A DNA stretch of 64,000 nucleotides from Hydractinia symbiolongicarpus. Its lineage: Eukaryota; Cnidaria; Hydrozoa; Anthoathecata; Hydractiniidae. Position numbers and translations under genes: made by a program. The stretch is taken from assembly GCF_029227915.1 (NCBI RefSeq), contig NC_079881.1:28993501-29057500 (forward strand), in the 5' to 3' direction. The notes below the pieces were generated by a model that saw only the letters and a list, made by a program, of their open reading frames with translations, searched no databases and had not been told where the DNA came from. Positions 42,461 through 55,774 of this stretch are shown here, piece after piece (the stretch's first letter is position 1; every line of letters begins with the position of its first letter).

Positions 42461-45260
42461 CATATTCGTACCAACATGTATTTAGCGCTATTTATTCGAT
42501 ATTACTAGGTTGCATCGCTTTTAACAGTAAAACGATTGACTGTGGGACTTAATTGAACTAACTTTGGACTGCGACCTGATAAATATGATAAATGAGACAA
42601 TTGGACTCCAAGAAATAACATTCTTCTTAATTTGACGTGATTGCCGGAACTCAGCGATTATACTAGGCGCTGTGGTACCTCTTCATTTAAAAATTTAGAT
42701 AAATAAGGCATTCTTTACTGTGGGACCAATCCTATCCGTTAGCGCGCGCTGAAATAATAGAGACAGTTTCAAATACTACATTTCACTGACTTTCTAACGG
42801 TGTCAGTCCGTTTGAGTTTCAACAGTTGGGTCACATATTTGTACCAACATGTATATAGCGATATTTATCTGATATTACTAGGTTGCATTGCTTTTAACAG
42901 TGAAACGATTGACTGTGGGACTTAATTGAACTGATTATGGACTGTGACCTTAAAAATGTGAAAGTGAGACAATTGGACTCCAAGAAATAACATTCTTCTT
43001 AACTTGACGTGATTGCCGAAACTCAGCGATTATACTGGGCGCTGTGGTAGCGCTTCATTTAAAAATTTAGATAAATAAAGCATTCTTTACTGTGGGACCA
43101 ATCCTATCCGTTAGCGCGCGCTGAAGAAATAGGGACAGTTTCAAAAACTACATTTCATTGACTTTCTAACGGTGTCAGTCCGTTTGAGTTACAACGGTTG
43201 GGTCACCTATTCGTACTAACATGTATTTAGCGATATTTTTCTGATATTACTAGGTTGCATCGCTTTTAACAATGAAACGATTGACTGTGGGACTTAATTG
43301 AACTGATTATGGACTGTGACCTTAAAAATGTGAAAGTGAGACAATTGGACTCCAAGAAATAACATTCTTCTTAACTTGACGTGATTGCCGGAACTCAGCG
43401 ATTATACTGGGCGCTGTGGTAGCGCTTCATTTAAAAACTTAGATTATTGAGTCATTTATTACTGTGAGACCAATCCTAGCCGTTATCGCACGCTGAAGAA
43501 ATAGCGACAGTTTCAAAAACTACATTTCATTGACTTTCTAACGGTGTCAGTCCGTTTGAGTTACTACGGTTGGGTCACCTATTCGTACCAACATGTACTT
43601 AGCGATATTTTTCTGATATTACTAGGTTGCATCGCTTTTAACAGTAAAACGATTGACTGTGGGACTTAATTGAACTAACTTTGGACTGCGACCTGATAAA
43701 TATGATAAATGAGACAATTGGAATTCAAGAAATAACATTCTTCTTAATTTGACGTGATTGCCGGAACTCAGCGATTATACTGGGCGCTGTTGTACCGCTT
43801 CATTTAAAAATTTAGATAAATAAGGCATTCTTTACTGTGGGACCAATCCTATCCGTTAGCGCGCGCTGAAATAATAGAGACAGTTTCAAATACTACATTT
43901 CACTGACTTTCTAACAGTGTCAGTCCGCTTGAGTTTCAACAGTTGGGTCACATATTCGTACCAACATGTATATAGCGATATTTCTCTGATATTACTAGGT
44001 TGCATTGCTTTTAACAGTGAAACGATTGACTGTGGGACTTAATTGAACTAACTTTGGACTGCGACCTGATAAATGTATTAAATAAAAAAAATTGGACTCC
44101 AAGAAATAACATTCTTCTTAATTTGACATGATTGCCTGAACTCAGCGATTACACTGGGCGCCGTGGTAGCGTTTCTTTTAAAAATTCAGATTAATGAGTC
44201 ATTTGTTACTGTGGGACCAATCCTAGCCGTTAGCGCGCGCTGAAGTAATACAGACAGTTTCAAATTCTACATTTCACTGACTTTCTAACGGTGTCAGTCC
44301 GTTTCAGTTTCAACAGTTGGATCACATATTTGTACCAACATGTATTTAGCGCTATTTATCCGATATTACTAGGTTGCATCGATTTTAACAGTGAAACGAA
44401 TGACTGTGGCACATAATTGAACAGATTTTGGACTGTGTCCTTATAAATGTTAAAGGGAAAACAATTGGACACCAAAAAATAAAATTTTTCTTAATGTGAC
44501 ATCATTGCCGAAACTCAGCGTTTACACTGGGCGCTGTGGTAGCGTTTCAATTAAATATTAAGATAAAAAAGTCATTTTTTACTGTGGGACTAATCCTAGC
44601 CCTTAGCGCGCGCTGAAGTAATAGTGACAGCTTGAAAAACTACATTTCATTGACTTTCTAACGGTGTCAGTCCGTTTGAGTTATAGCGGTTGGGTCACAT
44701 AATTGTACCAACATGTATTTAGCGATATTTTTTTTGATATTACTAGGTTGAATCGCTTTTAACAATGAAACGAATGATTGTGGGACTTAATTGAACCAAC
44801 TTAGGACTGTGACCTGATAAATGTGATAAATGATACAATTGGACTCCAAGAAATAACATTCTTATTAATTTGACGTGATTGCCGCAACTCAGCGATTACA
44901 CTGGGCGCTGTGGTAGCACTTCATTTAAAAATTTAGACAAATAAGTCATTCTTTACTGTGGGACTAAGCCTATCCGTTATCGCGCGCTGAAAAAATAGCG
45001 ACAGTTTCAAAAAATACATTTCATTGACTTTCTAACGGTGTCGGTCCGTTTGAGTTACAACGGTTTTGTCCCATACTCGTACCAACATGTATTTAGCGCT
45101 ATTTTTCTGATATTACTAGGTTGCATTGCTTTTAACTATGAAACGATTGACTGTGGGATTTAATTGAACTAACATTTGACTGTCATCTGATAAATGTGAT
45201 AAAGGAGACAATTCGACTCGAAGAAATAACATTCTTCTTTATTTGACGGGATTGCCGGAA
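42460..45260. repeat. Transition from HOR satellite to diverged monomers
   Basis: 42460-44200 still follows the series seen at 33500-35100. From about 44390 the monomers become much more diverged (tggcacataattgaacag, aaaaaataaaatttttctt, a long T run before gatattac). Only satellite is visible. Confidence 0.6.
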
Positions 45261-48200
45261 CTCAGCGATTACACTGGGCGCTGTGGTAGCGCTTCATTTA
45301 AAGTTTTAGATTAATAAGTCATTTTTTCTTTGGGGACCAATCCTAGCCGTTATCGCGGGCTGAAGAAATAGAGACAGCTTCAAAAACTACATTTCATTCA
45401 CTTTCTAACGGTGTCATTCCGTTTGAGTCACAACGGTTGGGTCACCTATTCGTACCAACATGTATTTAGCGATATTTTTCTGATATTACTAGGTTGCATC
45501 GCTTTTAACAATGAAACGATTGACTGTGGGACTTAATTGAACTGATTATGGACTGTGACCTTAAAAATGTGAAAGTTAGACAATTGGACTCCAAGAAATA
45601 ACATTCTTCTTAACTTGACGTGATTGCCGGAACTCAGCGATTATACTGGGCGCTGTGGTAGCGCTTCATTTAAAAACTTAGATTATTGAGTCATTTATTA
45701 CTGTGGGACCAATCCTAGCCGTTATCGCACGCTGAAGAAATAGCGACAGTTTCAAAAACTACATTTCATTGACTTTCTAACGGTGTCAGTCCGTTTGAGT
45801 TACAACGGTTGGGTCACCTATTCGTACCAACATGTACTTAGCGATATTTTTCTGATATTACTAGGTTGCATCGCTTTTAACAGTAAAACGATTGACTGTG
45901 GGACTTAATTGAACTAACTTTGGACTGCGACCTGATAAATATGATAAATGAGACAATTGGACTCCAAGAAATAACATTCTTCTTAATTTGACGTGATTGC
46001 CGGAACTCAGCGATTATACTGGGCGCTGTGGTACCGCTTCATTTAAAAATTCAGATTAATGAGTCATTTGTTACTGTGGGACCAATCCTAGCCGTTAGCG
46101 CGCGCTGAAGTAATACAGACAGTTTCAAATACTACATTTCACTGACTTTCTAACGGTGTCAGTCCGTTTCACTTTCAACAGTTGGGTCACATATTCGTAC
46201 CAATATGTATTTAGCGCTATTTATCCGATATTACTAGGTTGCATCGATTTTAACAGTGAAACGAATGACTCTGGCACATAATTGAACAGATTTTGGACTG
46301 TGTCCTTATTAATGTTAAAGGGAAGACAATTGGACACCAAAAAATAAAATTTTTCTTAATTTGACATCATTGCCGAAACTCAGCGTTTACACTGGGCGCT
46401 GTGGTAGCGTTTCAATTAAATATTAAGATAAAAAAGTCATTTTTTACTGTGGGACCAATCCTAGCCGTTAACGCGCGCTGAAGTAATAGTGACAGCTTGA
46501 AAAAATACATTTCATTGACTTTCTAACGGTGTCAGTCCGTTTGAGTTATAGCGGTTGGGTCACATATTTGTACCAACATGTATTTAGCGATATTTTTTTT
46601 GATATTACTAGGTTGAATCGCTTTTAACAATGAAACGAATTACTGTGGGATTTAATTGAACTAACTTTGGACTGTGACCTGATAAATGTGATAAATGAGA
46701 CAATTGGACTCCAAGAAATAACATTCTTCTTAATTTGACGTGATTGCTGGAACTCAGCGATTACACTGGGCGCTGTGGTAGCACTTCATTTAAAAATTTA
46801 GACAAATAAGTCATTTTTTACTGTGGGACTAATCCTATCCGTTATCGCGCGCTGAAAAAATAGCGACAGTTTCAAAAAATACATTTCATTGACTTTCTAA
46901 CGGTGTCGGTCCGTTTGAGTTACAACGGTTTTGTCGCATACTCGTACCAACATGTATTTAGCGCTATTTTTCTGATATTACTAGGTTGCATTGCTTTTAA
47001 CTATGAAACGATTGACTGTGGGATTTAATTGAACTAACTTTTGACTGTCATCTGATAAATGTGATAAAGGAGACAATTCGACTCGAAGAAATAACATTCT
47101 TCTTAATTTGACGGGATTGCCGGAACTCAGCGATTACACTGGGCGCTGTGGTAGCGCTTCATTTAAAAATTTAGATGAATAAGTCATTCTTTACTGTGGG
47201 ACCAATCCTAGACGTTATCGCGCGCTGAAGAACTATCGACAGTTTCATAAACTACATTTCATTCACTTTCTAACGGTGTCAGTCCGTTTGAGTTACAACG
47301 GTTGGGTCACATATTCGTAACAACATGTATTTAGCGATATTTTTTTTGATATTACTGGCTTGCATCGCTTTTAACAATGAAACGAATGATTGTGGGACTT
47401 AATTGAACCAACTTAGGACTGTGACCTGATAAATGTGATAAATGATACAATTGGACTCCAAGAAATAACATTCTTCTTAATTTGACGTGATTGCCGCAAC
47501 TCAGCGATTACACTGGGCGCTGTGGTAGCGCTTCATTTAAAAATTTAGATAAATAAGTCATTCTTTACTGTGGGACCAAGCCTAGGCGTTATCGCGCGCT
47601 GAAGAAATATCGACAGTTTCAAAAACTACATTTCATTGACTTTCTAACGCTGTCAGTCCGTTTGAGTTACAACGGTTGGGTCACATATTTGTACCAACAT
47701 GTATTTAGTGATATTTATTTTGATATTACTAGTTTGCATCGCTTTTAACAATGAAACGAATGACTGTGGGACTTAATTGAACTGACTTTGGACTGTGACC
47801 TGATAAATGTTATAAATGAGACAATTGGACTCCAAGAAATAACATTCTTTTTAATTTGACGTGATTGCTAAAACTCAGCGATTGCACTGGGCGTTGTGGT
47901 AACGCTTCAATTAAAAATTAAGATAAAAAAGTCATTCTTTACTGTGGGACCAATCCTAGCCGTTATCGCGAGCTGAAGAATTATCGACAGTTTTAAAAAC
48001 TACATTTCATTGACTTTCTAACGGTGTCAGTCCGTTTGAGCTACAACGGTTGGGTCAAATATTCGTAACAACATGTATTTAGCGATATTTTTTTTGATAT
48101 TACTAGGTTGTATCGCTTTTATCAGTGAAACGATTGACTGTAGGACTTAATTGAAGTAGCATTGGACTGTGACCTGATAAATGTGATAAATGAAGAAAAT

Positions 48201-51200
48201 TGGACTGCAAGAAATAACATTCTTCTTAATGTGACATGATTGCCGGAACTAAGCGATTGCACTGGGCGCTGTGGTAGCGCTTCATTTAAAAATTTAGATT
48301 AATGAATCATTTATTACTGTGGGACCAATCCTAGCCGTTATCGCACGCTGAAGAAATAGCGACAGCTTCAAAAACTACATTTCATTGACTTTCTAACGGT
48401 GTCAGTCCGTTTGAGTTACAACGGTTGGGTCACCTATTCGTACCAACATGTATTTAGCGATATTTTTCTGATATTACTAGGTTGCATCGCTTTTAACAAT
48501 GAAACGATTGACTGTGGGACTTAACTGAACTAACTTTGGACTGTGACCTGATAAATGTGATAAATGAGAAAATTGGACTCCAAGAAATAACATTCTTCTT
48601 AATTTGACATGATTGCCGGAACTCAGCGATTACACTTGGCGCTGTGGTAGCGCTTCATTTAAAAATTTAGATGAATAAGTGATTCTTTACTGTGGGACCA
48701 ATCCTATCCGTTAGCGCGCGCTGAAATAATAGAGACAGTTTCAAATACTACATTTCACTGACTTTCTAACGGTGTCAGTCCGTTTGAGTTTCAACAGTTG
48801 GGTCACATATTCGTACCAACATGTATATAGCGTTATTTATCTGATATTACTAGGTTGCATGGCTTTTAACAGTGAAACGATTGACTGTGGGACTTAATTG
48901 AACTAACTTTGGACTGCGACCTGATAAATGTAATAAATGAAAAAAATTGGACTCCAAGAAATAACATTCTTCTCAATTTGACATGATTGCCGGAACACAG
49001 CGATTACACTGGGCGCTGTGGTAGCGCTTCATTTAAAGTTTTAGATTAATAAGTCATTTTTTATTGGGGGACCAATCTTAGCCGTTATCGCGGGCTGAAG
49101 AAATAGAGACAGCTTCAAAAACTACATTTCATTCACTTTCTAACGATGTCATTCCGTTTGAGTCACAACGGTTGGGTCACCTATTCGTACCAACATGTAT
49201 TTAGCGATATTTTTCTGATATTACTAGGTTGCATCGCTTTTAACAATGAAACGATTGACTGTGGGACTTAATTGAACTGATTATGGACTGTGACCTTAAA
49301 AATGTGAAAGTGAGACAATTGGACTCCAAGAAATAACATTCTTCTTAACTTGACGTGATTGCCGGAACTCAGCGATTATACTGGGCGCTGTGGTAGCGCT
49401 TCATTTAAAAACTTAGATTATTGAGTCATTTATTACTGTGGGACCAATCCTAGCCGTTATCGCACGCTGAAGAAATAGCGACAGTTTCAAAAACTACATT
49501 TCATTGACTTTCTAACGGTGTCAGTCCGTTTGAGTTACAACGGTTGGGTCACCTATTCGTACCAACATGTACTTAGCGATATTTTTCTGATATTACTAGG
49601 TTGCATCGCTTTTAACAGTAAAACGATTGACTGTGGGACTTAATTGAACTAACTTTGGACTGCGACCTGATAAATATGATAAATGAGACAATTGGACTCC
49701 AAGAAATAACATTCTTCTTAATTTGACGTGATTGCCGGAACTCAGCGATTATACTGGGCGCTGTGGTACCGCTTCCTTTAAAAATTCAGATTAATGAGTC
49801 ATTTGTTACTGTGGGACCAATCCTAGCCGTTAGCGCGCGCTGAAGTAATACAGACAGTTTCAAATACTACATTTCACTGACTTTCTAACGGTGTCAGTCC
49901 GTTTCACTTTCAACAGTTGGGTCACATATTCGTACCAATATGTATTTAGCGCTATTTATCCGATATTACTAGGTTGCATCGATTTTAACAGTGAAACGAA
50001 TGACTCTGGCACATAATTGAACAGATTTTGGACTGTGTCCTTATTAATGTTAAAGGGAAGACAATTGGACACCAAAAAATAAAATTTTTCTTAATTTGAC
50101 ATCATTGCCGAAACTCAGCGTTTACACTGGGCGCTGTGGTAGCGTTTCAATTAAATATTAAGATAAAAAAGTCATTTTTTACTGTGGGACCAATCCTAGC
50201 CGTTAACGCGCGCTGAAGTAATAGTGACAGCTTGAAAAAATACATTTCATTGACTTTCTAACGGTGTCAGTCCGTTTGAGTTATAGCGGTTGGGTCACAT
50301 ATTTGTACCAACATGTATTTAGCGATATTTTTTTTGATATTACTAGGTTGAATCGCTTTTAACAATGAAACGAATTACTGTGGGATTTAATTGAACTAAC
50401 TTTGGACTGTGACCTGATAAATGTGATTTTTCTGATATTACTAGGTTGCATTGCTTTTAACTATGAAACGATTGACTGTGGGATTTAATTGAACTAACTT
50501 TTGACTGTCATCTGATAAATGTGATAAAGGAGACAATTCGACTCGAAGAAATAACATTCTTCTTAATTTGACGGGATTGCCGGAACTCAGCGATTACACT
50601 GGGCGCTGTGGTAGCGCTTCATTTAAAAATTTAGATGAATAAGTCATTCTTTACTGTGGGACCAATCCTAGACGTTATCGCGCGCTGAAAAACTATCGAC
50701 AGTTTCATAAACTACATTTCATTCACTTTCTAACGGTGTCAGTCCGTTTGAGTTACAACGGTTGGGTCACATATTCGTAACAACATGTATTTAGCGATAT
50801 TTTTTTTGATATTACTGGCTTGCATCGCTTTTAACAATGAAACGAATGATTGTGGGACTTAATTGAACCAACTTAGGACTGTGACCTGATAAATGTGATA
50901 AATGATACAATTGGACTCCAAGAAATAACATTCTTCTTAATTTGACGTGATTGCCGCAACTCAGCGATTACACTGGGCGCTGTGGTAGCGCTTCATTTAA
51001 AAATTTAGATAAATAAGTCATTCTTTACTGTGGGACCAAGCCTAGGCGTTATCGCGCGCTGAAGAAATATCGACAGTTTCAAAAACTACATTTCATTGAC
51101 TTTCTAACGCTGTCAGTCCGTTTGAGTTACAACGGTTGGGTCACATATTTGTACCAACATGTATTTAGTGATATTTATTTTGATATTACTAGTTTGCATC

Positions 51201-52165
51201 GCTTTTAACAATGAAACGAATGACTGTGGGACTTAATTGAACTGACTTTGGACTGTGACCTGATAAATGTTATAAATGAGACAATTGGACTCCAAGAAAT
51301 AACATTCTTTTTAATTTGACGTGATTGCTGAAACTCAGCGATTGCACTGGGCGCTGTGGTAACGCTTCAATTAAAAATTAAGATAAAAAAGTCATTCTTT
51401 ACTGTGGGACCAATCCTAGCCGTTATCGCGAGCTGAAGAATTATCGACAGTTTTAAAAACTACATTTTATTGACTTTCTAACGGTGTCAGTCCGTTTGAG
51501 CTACAACGGTTGGGTCAAATATTCGTAACAACATGTATTTAGCGATATTTTTTTTGATATTACTAGGTTGTATCGCTTTTAGCAGTGAAACGATTGACTG
51601 TAGGACTTAATTGAAGTAACATTGGACTGTGACCTGATAAATGTGATAAATGAAGAAAATTGGACTGCAAGAAATAACATTCTTCTTAATGTGACATGAT
51701 TGCCGGAACTAAGCGATTGCACTGGGCGCTGTGGTAGCGCTTCATTTAAAAATTGAGATTAATGAATCATTTATTACTGTGGGACCAATCCTAGCCGTTA
51801 TCGCACGCTGAAGAAATAGCGACAGCTTCAAAAACTACATTTCATTGACTTTCTAACGGTGTCAGTCCGTTTGAGTTACAACGGTTGGGTCACCTATTCG
51901 TACCAACATGTATTTAGCGATATTTTTCTGATATTACTAGGTTGCATCGCTTTTAACAATGAAACGATTGACTGTGGGACTTAACTGAACTAACTTTGGA
52001 CTGTGACCTGATAAATGTGATAAATGAGAAAATTGGACTCCAAGAAATAACATTCTTCTTAATTTGACATGATTGCCGGAACTCAGCGATTACACTTGGC
52101 GCTGTGGTAGCGCTTCATTTAAAAATTTAGATGAATAAGTGATTCTTTACTGTGGGACCAATCCT
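45260..52165. repeat. HOR block: 10-monomer unit of 3735 bp, two copies
   Basis: Copy 1 is about 45260-48705 and copy 2 about 48995-52165. accaatc after the tgggg variant is at 45336 and 49071 (offset 3735), and accaatccta after the ttgttactgtggg variant is at 46081 and 49816. After a deletion in copy 2 near 50427 the offset falls to 3460 (for example 48321 with 51781). The block is made of older-looking monomers (T-rich tttttttgatatt variants, gactcgaag, cctaggcg), yet the copies are nearly identical, so the amplification itself is recent. Confidence 0.82.
50401..50460. repeat. Internal satellite deletion junction (275 bp lost)
   Basis: In this copy ataaatgtgat is followed directly by ttttctgatatt. 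In the paired copy these two points lie about 275 bp apart (near 46691 and 46966). The join shares only about 2 bp (at). It fuses the back part of one monomer to the middle of the next and creates the only fusion of this type that I saw in the window. Confidence 0.8.
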
Positions 52166-55100
52166 AGACGTTATCGCGCACTGAAGAACTATCGATAGTT
52201 TCATAAACTACATTTCATTGACATTCTAACGGTGTCAGTCCGTTTGAGTTACAACGGTTGGGTCACATATTCGTAACAACATGTATTTAGCCATATTTGT
52301 TTTGATATTACTAGCTTGCATCGCTTTTAACAATGAAACGAATGATTGTGGGACTTAATTGAACTAACTTTGAACTGTGACCTGATAAATGTGATAAATG
52401 ACACACATGGACTCCAAGAAGTAACATTCTTCTTAATTTGACGTGATTGCCGCAACTCAGCGATTACACTGGGCGCTGTTGTAGCGCCTCATTTAAATAT
52501 TTAGGTAAATAAGTCATTCTTTACTGTGGGACCAATCCTAGCCATTAGCGCGCGCTGAAGTAATAGAGACAGTTTCAAGTACTACATTTCACTGACTTTC
52601 TAACGGTGTCAGTTCGTTTGAGGTTTGACTGTTGGGTCACATATTCGTAACAACATGTATTTAGCGATATTTATCTGATATTACTAGGTTGCATCGCTTT
52701 TAGCAGTGAAACGATTGACTGTGGGACTTAATTGAAGTAACTTTGGAGTGTGACCTGATAAATTTGATAAATGAAAAAAATTGGACTGCAAGAATAAACA
52801 TTCTTCTTAATGTGACATGATTGCCGGAACTAAGCGATTGCACTGGGCGCTGTGGTAGCGCTTCATTTAAAAATTTAGATTAACGAGTCATTTATTACTG
52901 TGGGACCAATCCTAGCCGTTATCGCACGCTGAAGAAATAGCGACAGCTTCAAAAACTACATTTCATTGACTTTCTAACGGTGTCAGTCCGTTTGACTTAC
53001 AACGGTTGGGTCACCTATTCGTACCAACATATATTTAGCGATATTTTTCTCATATTACTAGGTTGCATTGCTTTTAACAGTGAAACGATTGACTGTGGGA
53101 CTTAATTGAACTAACTTTGGACTGCGACCTGATAAATATGATAAATGAGACAATTGGACTCCAAGAAGTAACATTCTTCTTAATTTGACGTGATTGCCAG
53201 AACTCAGCGATTATACTGGGCGCTGTGGTACCGCTTCATTTAAAAATTTAGATAAATAAGTCATTCTTTACTGTGGGACCAATCCTATCCGTTATCGCGC
53301 GCTGAAGTAATAGCGATAGTTTCGAAAACTAAATTTCATTGACCTTGTAGCGGTGTCAGTCCGTTTGAGTTACAACGGTTGGGTCACATATTGGTACCAA
53401 CATGTATTTAGCGATACTTATCTGATGTTACTAGGTTGCATCGCTTTTAACAATGAAACGATTGACTGTGGGACTTAAGTGAACTAACTTTGGACTGTGA
53501 CCTGATAAATGTGATAAATGAGAAAATTGGACTCCAAGAAATAACATTCTTTTTAATTTGACATGATTGCCGGAACTCAGCGATTACACTGGGCGCTGTG
53601 GTAGCGCTTCTTTTAAAAATTTAGATTAATGAGTCATTTCTTACTGTGGGACCAATCCTAGCCGTTAGCGCGCGCTGAAATAATAGAGACAGTTTCAAAT
53701 ATTACATTTCACTGTCTTTCTAACGGTGTCAGTCCGTTTGAGTTTCAACAGTTGGGTCACATATTCGTACCAACATGTATTTAGCGATATTTATCTGATA
53801 TTACTAGGTTGCATCGCTTTTAGCAGTGAAACGATTGACTGTGGGACTTAATTGAAGTAACTTTGGACTGTGACCTGATAAATGTGATAAATGAAGAAAA
53901 TTGGACTGCAAGAAATAACATTCTTCTTAATGTGACATGATTGCCGGAACTCAGCGATTACATTGGGCGCTGTGGTAGCGCTTCATTTAAAAATTTAGAT
54001 TAATGAGTCATTTATTACTGTGGGACCAATCCTATCCGTTATCGCGCGCTGAAGTAATAGCGATAGGTTCAAAAACTAAATTACATTGACCTTGTAGCGG
54101 TGTCAGTCCGTTTGAGTTACAACGGTTGGGTCACATATTCGTACCAACATGTATTTAGCGATACTTATCTGATGTAACTAGGTTGCATCGCTTTTAACAA
54201 TGAAACGATTGACTGTGGGACGTAATTGAACTAACTTTGGACTGCGACCTGATAAATATGATAAATGAGACAATTGGACTCCAAGAAATAACATTCTTCT
54301 TAATTTGACATGATTGCCGGAACTCAGCGATTATACTGGGCGCTGTGGTACCGCTTCATTTAAAAATTTAGATAAATAAGTCATTCTTTACTGTGGGACC
54401 AATCCTATCCGTTATCGCGCGCTGAAGTAATAGCGATAGTTTCAAAAAGTACATTTCATTGACCTTGTAGCGGTGTCAGTCCGTTTGAGTTACAACGGTT
54501 GGGTCACATATTCGTACCAACATGTATTTAGCGATACTTATCTGATGTTACTAGGTTGTATCGCTTTTAACAATGAAACGATTGACTGTGGGACTTAACT
54601 GAACTAACTTTGGACTGTGACCTGATAAATGTGATAAATGAGAAAATTGGACTCCAAGAAATAACATTCTTCTTAATTTGACATGATTGCCGGAACTCAG
54701 CGATTATACTGGGCGCTGTGGTACCGCTTCATTTAAAAATTTAGATGAATAAGTGATTCTTTACTGTGGGACCAATCCTAGACGTTATCGCGCGCTGAAG
54801 AACTATCGACAGTTTCATAAACTACATTTCATTGACTTTCTAACGGTGTCAGTCCGTTTGAGTTACAACGGTTGGGTCACATATTGGTAACAACATGTAT
54901 TTTGCGATATTTTTTTTGATATTACTAGCTTGCATCGCTTTTAACAATGAAACGAATGATTGTGGGACTTAATTGAACTAACTTTGAACTGTGACCTGAT
55001 AAATGTGATAAATGATACAATTGGACTCCAAGAAATAACATTCTTCTTAATTTGACGTGATTGCCGCAACTCAGCGATTACACTGGGCGCTGTTGTAGCG

Positions 55101-55602
55101 CCTCATTTAAATATTTAGGTAAATAAGTCATTCTTTACTGTGGGACCAATCCTAGCCATTAGCGCGCGCTGAAGTATTAGAGACAGTTTCAAGTACTACA
55201 TTTCACTGACTTTCTAACGGTGTCAGTTCGTTTGAGGTTTGACGGTTGTGTCACATATTCGTACCAACATGTATTTAGCGATATTTATCTGATATTACTA
55301 GGTTGCATCGCTTTTAGCAGTGAAACGATTGACTGTGGGACTTAATTGAAGTAACTTTGGACTGTGACCTGATAAATGTGATAAATGAAGAAAATTGGAC
55401 TGCAAGAATAAACATTCTTCTTAATGTGACATGATTGCCGGAACTAAGCGATTGCACTGGGCGCTGTAGTAGCGCTTCATTTAACAATTTAGATTAACGA
55501 GTCATTTCTTACTGGGGGACCAATCCTAGCCGTTATCGCACGCTGAAGAAATAGCGACAGCTTCAAAAACTACATTTCATTGACTTTCTAACGGTGTCAG
55601 TC
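52140..55602. repeat. HOR block with 2614-bp (7-monomer) period, cut by the retrotransposon
   Basis: gacgttatcg with the gaactatcga variant is at 52167 and 54781. The atatttaggtaaataag variant near 52497 and 55111, gtttgaggtttgac near 52617 and 55230, and the aactaagcgattgcac plus taacgagtcatt variants follow at the same 2614-bp offset. The second copy runs straight into the retrotransposon at 55603. Monomers in between carry the gatacttatctgatg variant also seen beyond the insertion. Confidence 0.75.
55597..55602. repeat. Target-site duplication, left copy (tcagtc)
   Basis: The six bases at the left edge are repeated at 60370-60375. In uninterrupted monomers the site reads ggtgtcagtccgtttgag once. 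This agrees with staggered nicking by the element's endonuclease. Confidence 0.85.
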
Positions 55603-55622
55603 TTTTCTTTTCTTTTCTTTTC
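55603..55622 (-). repeat. (GAAAA)4 3' tail of the retrotransposon
   Basis: Four GAAAA units on the element strand close the 3' end. CR1/L2-type LINEs often end in short tandem repeats that the reverse transcriptase recognises or generates. The last GA is shared with the start of the target-site duplication, so the exact border is ambiguous by 2 bp and could reflect pairing between the nicked target end and the RNA tail. Confidence 0.85.
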
Positions 55623-55774
55623 AATTTATTTAAAGTCGATTATTCACATATTTACAATAGTTTCCAAAAAAAAAGTAATTAAGAAAACTAATCTAAATCG
55701 ACTAATTTTTTTTATGTTTACAATTAAATAAAATCATTTTTTTTTTATATATAAACAATAATAACAACAAAGTT
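55603..55774 (-). other. Retrotransposon 3' UTR with AATAAA
   Basis: About 170 nt, very AT-rich, with several A or T runs. AATAAA is present on the element strand at 55630-55625, just before the simple-repeat tail. The position close to the tail suits a polyadenylation signal, though the genomic copy ends in GAAAA repeats and not in poly(A). No other gene is seen. Confidence 0.7.

Larger units (their letters stand above)
28438..43140. repeat. Long-range duplication, about 8.94 kb apart
   Basis: 28438-29505 matches 37378-38445 at an offset of 8940 bp. Further on the match continues at 8570 (29881 with 38451), 8198 (31203 with 39401; 32283 with 40481), 7826 (33349 with 41175) and then about 8945 bp. 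Each step is one monomer lost (about 372 bp) or a trimer gained (1119 bp). Rare shared variants support homology: gagatagcgacag, agcggcag with tccatttgag, and aaatttgactcc. This is a tandem copy of about 24 monomers later edited by gain and loss of whole monomers. Confidence 0.78.
1..55602. repeat. Satellite array, left arm (about 373-bp monomer)
   Basis: Head-to-tail tandem repeat. The landmark actgtggg followed by accaatcc starts at 9, 383, 757, 1129, 1503, 1877, 2251, 2622, 2995 and so on, giving a period of 371-374 bp, and the same landmark recurs to 55511. All monomers are in the same orientation. Monomers differ from each other by scattered substitutions and small indels but stay alignable along their whole length. 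No sizeable open frame, RNA gene or promoter was recognised. Tandem satellites of this size are typical of pericentromeric, centromeric or subtelomeric heterochromatin, but the location cannot be told from the sequence. The array is a mosaic of higher-order repeats, listed separately. It is broken only by the retrotransposon at 55603. Confidence 0.98.

Noticed and set aside
1-55602. CRISPR array or coding tandem repeat
   Set aside because: The repeats are about 373 bp with no spacer structure, and no long open frame crosses monomers on either strand.
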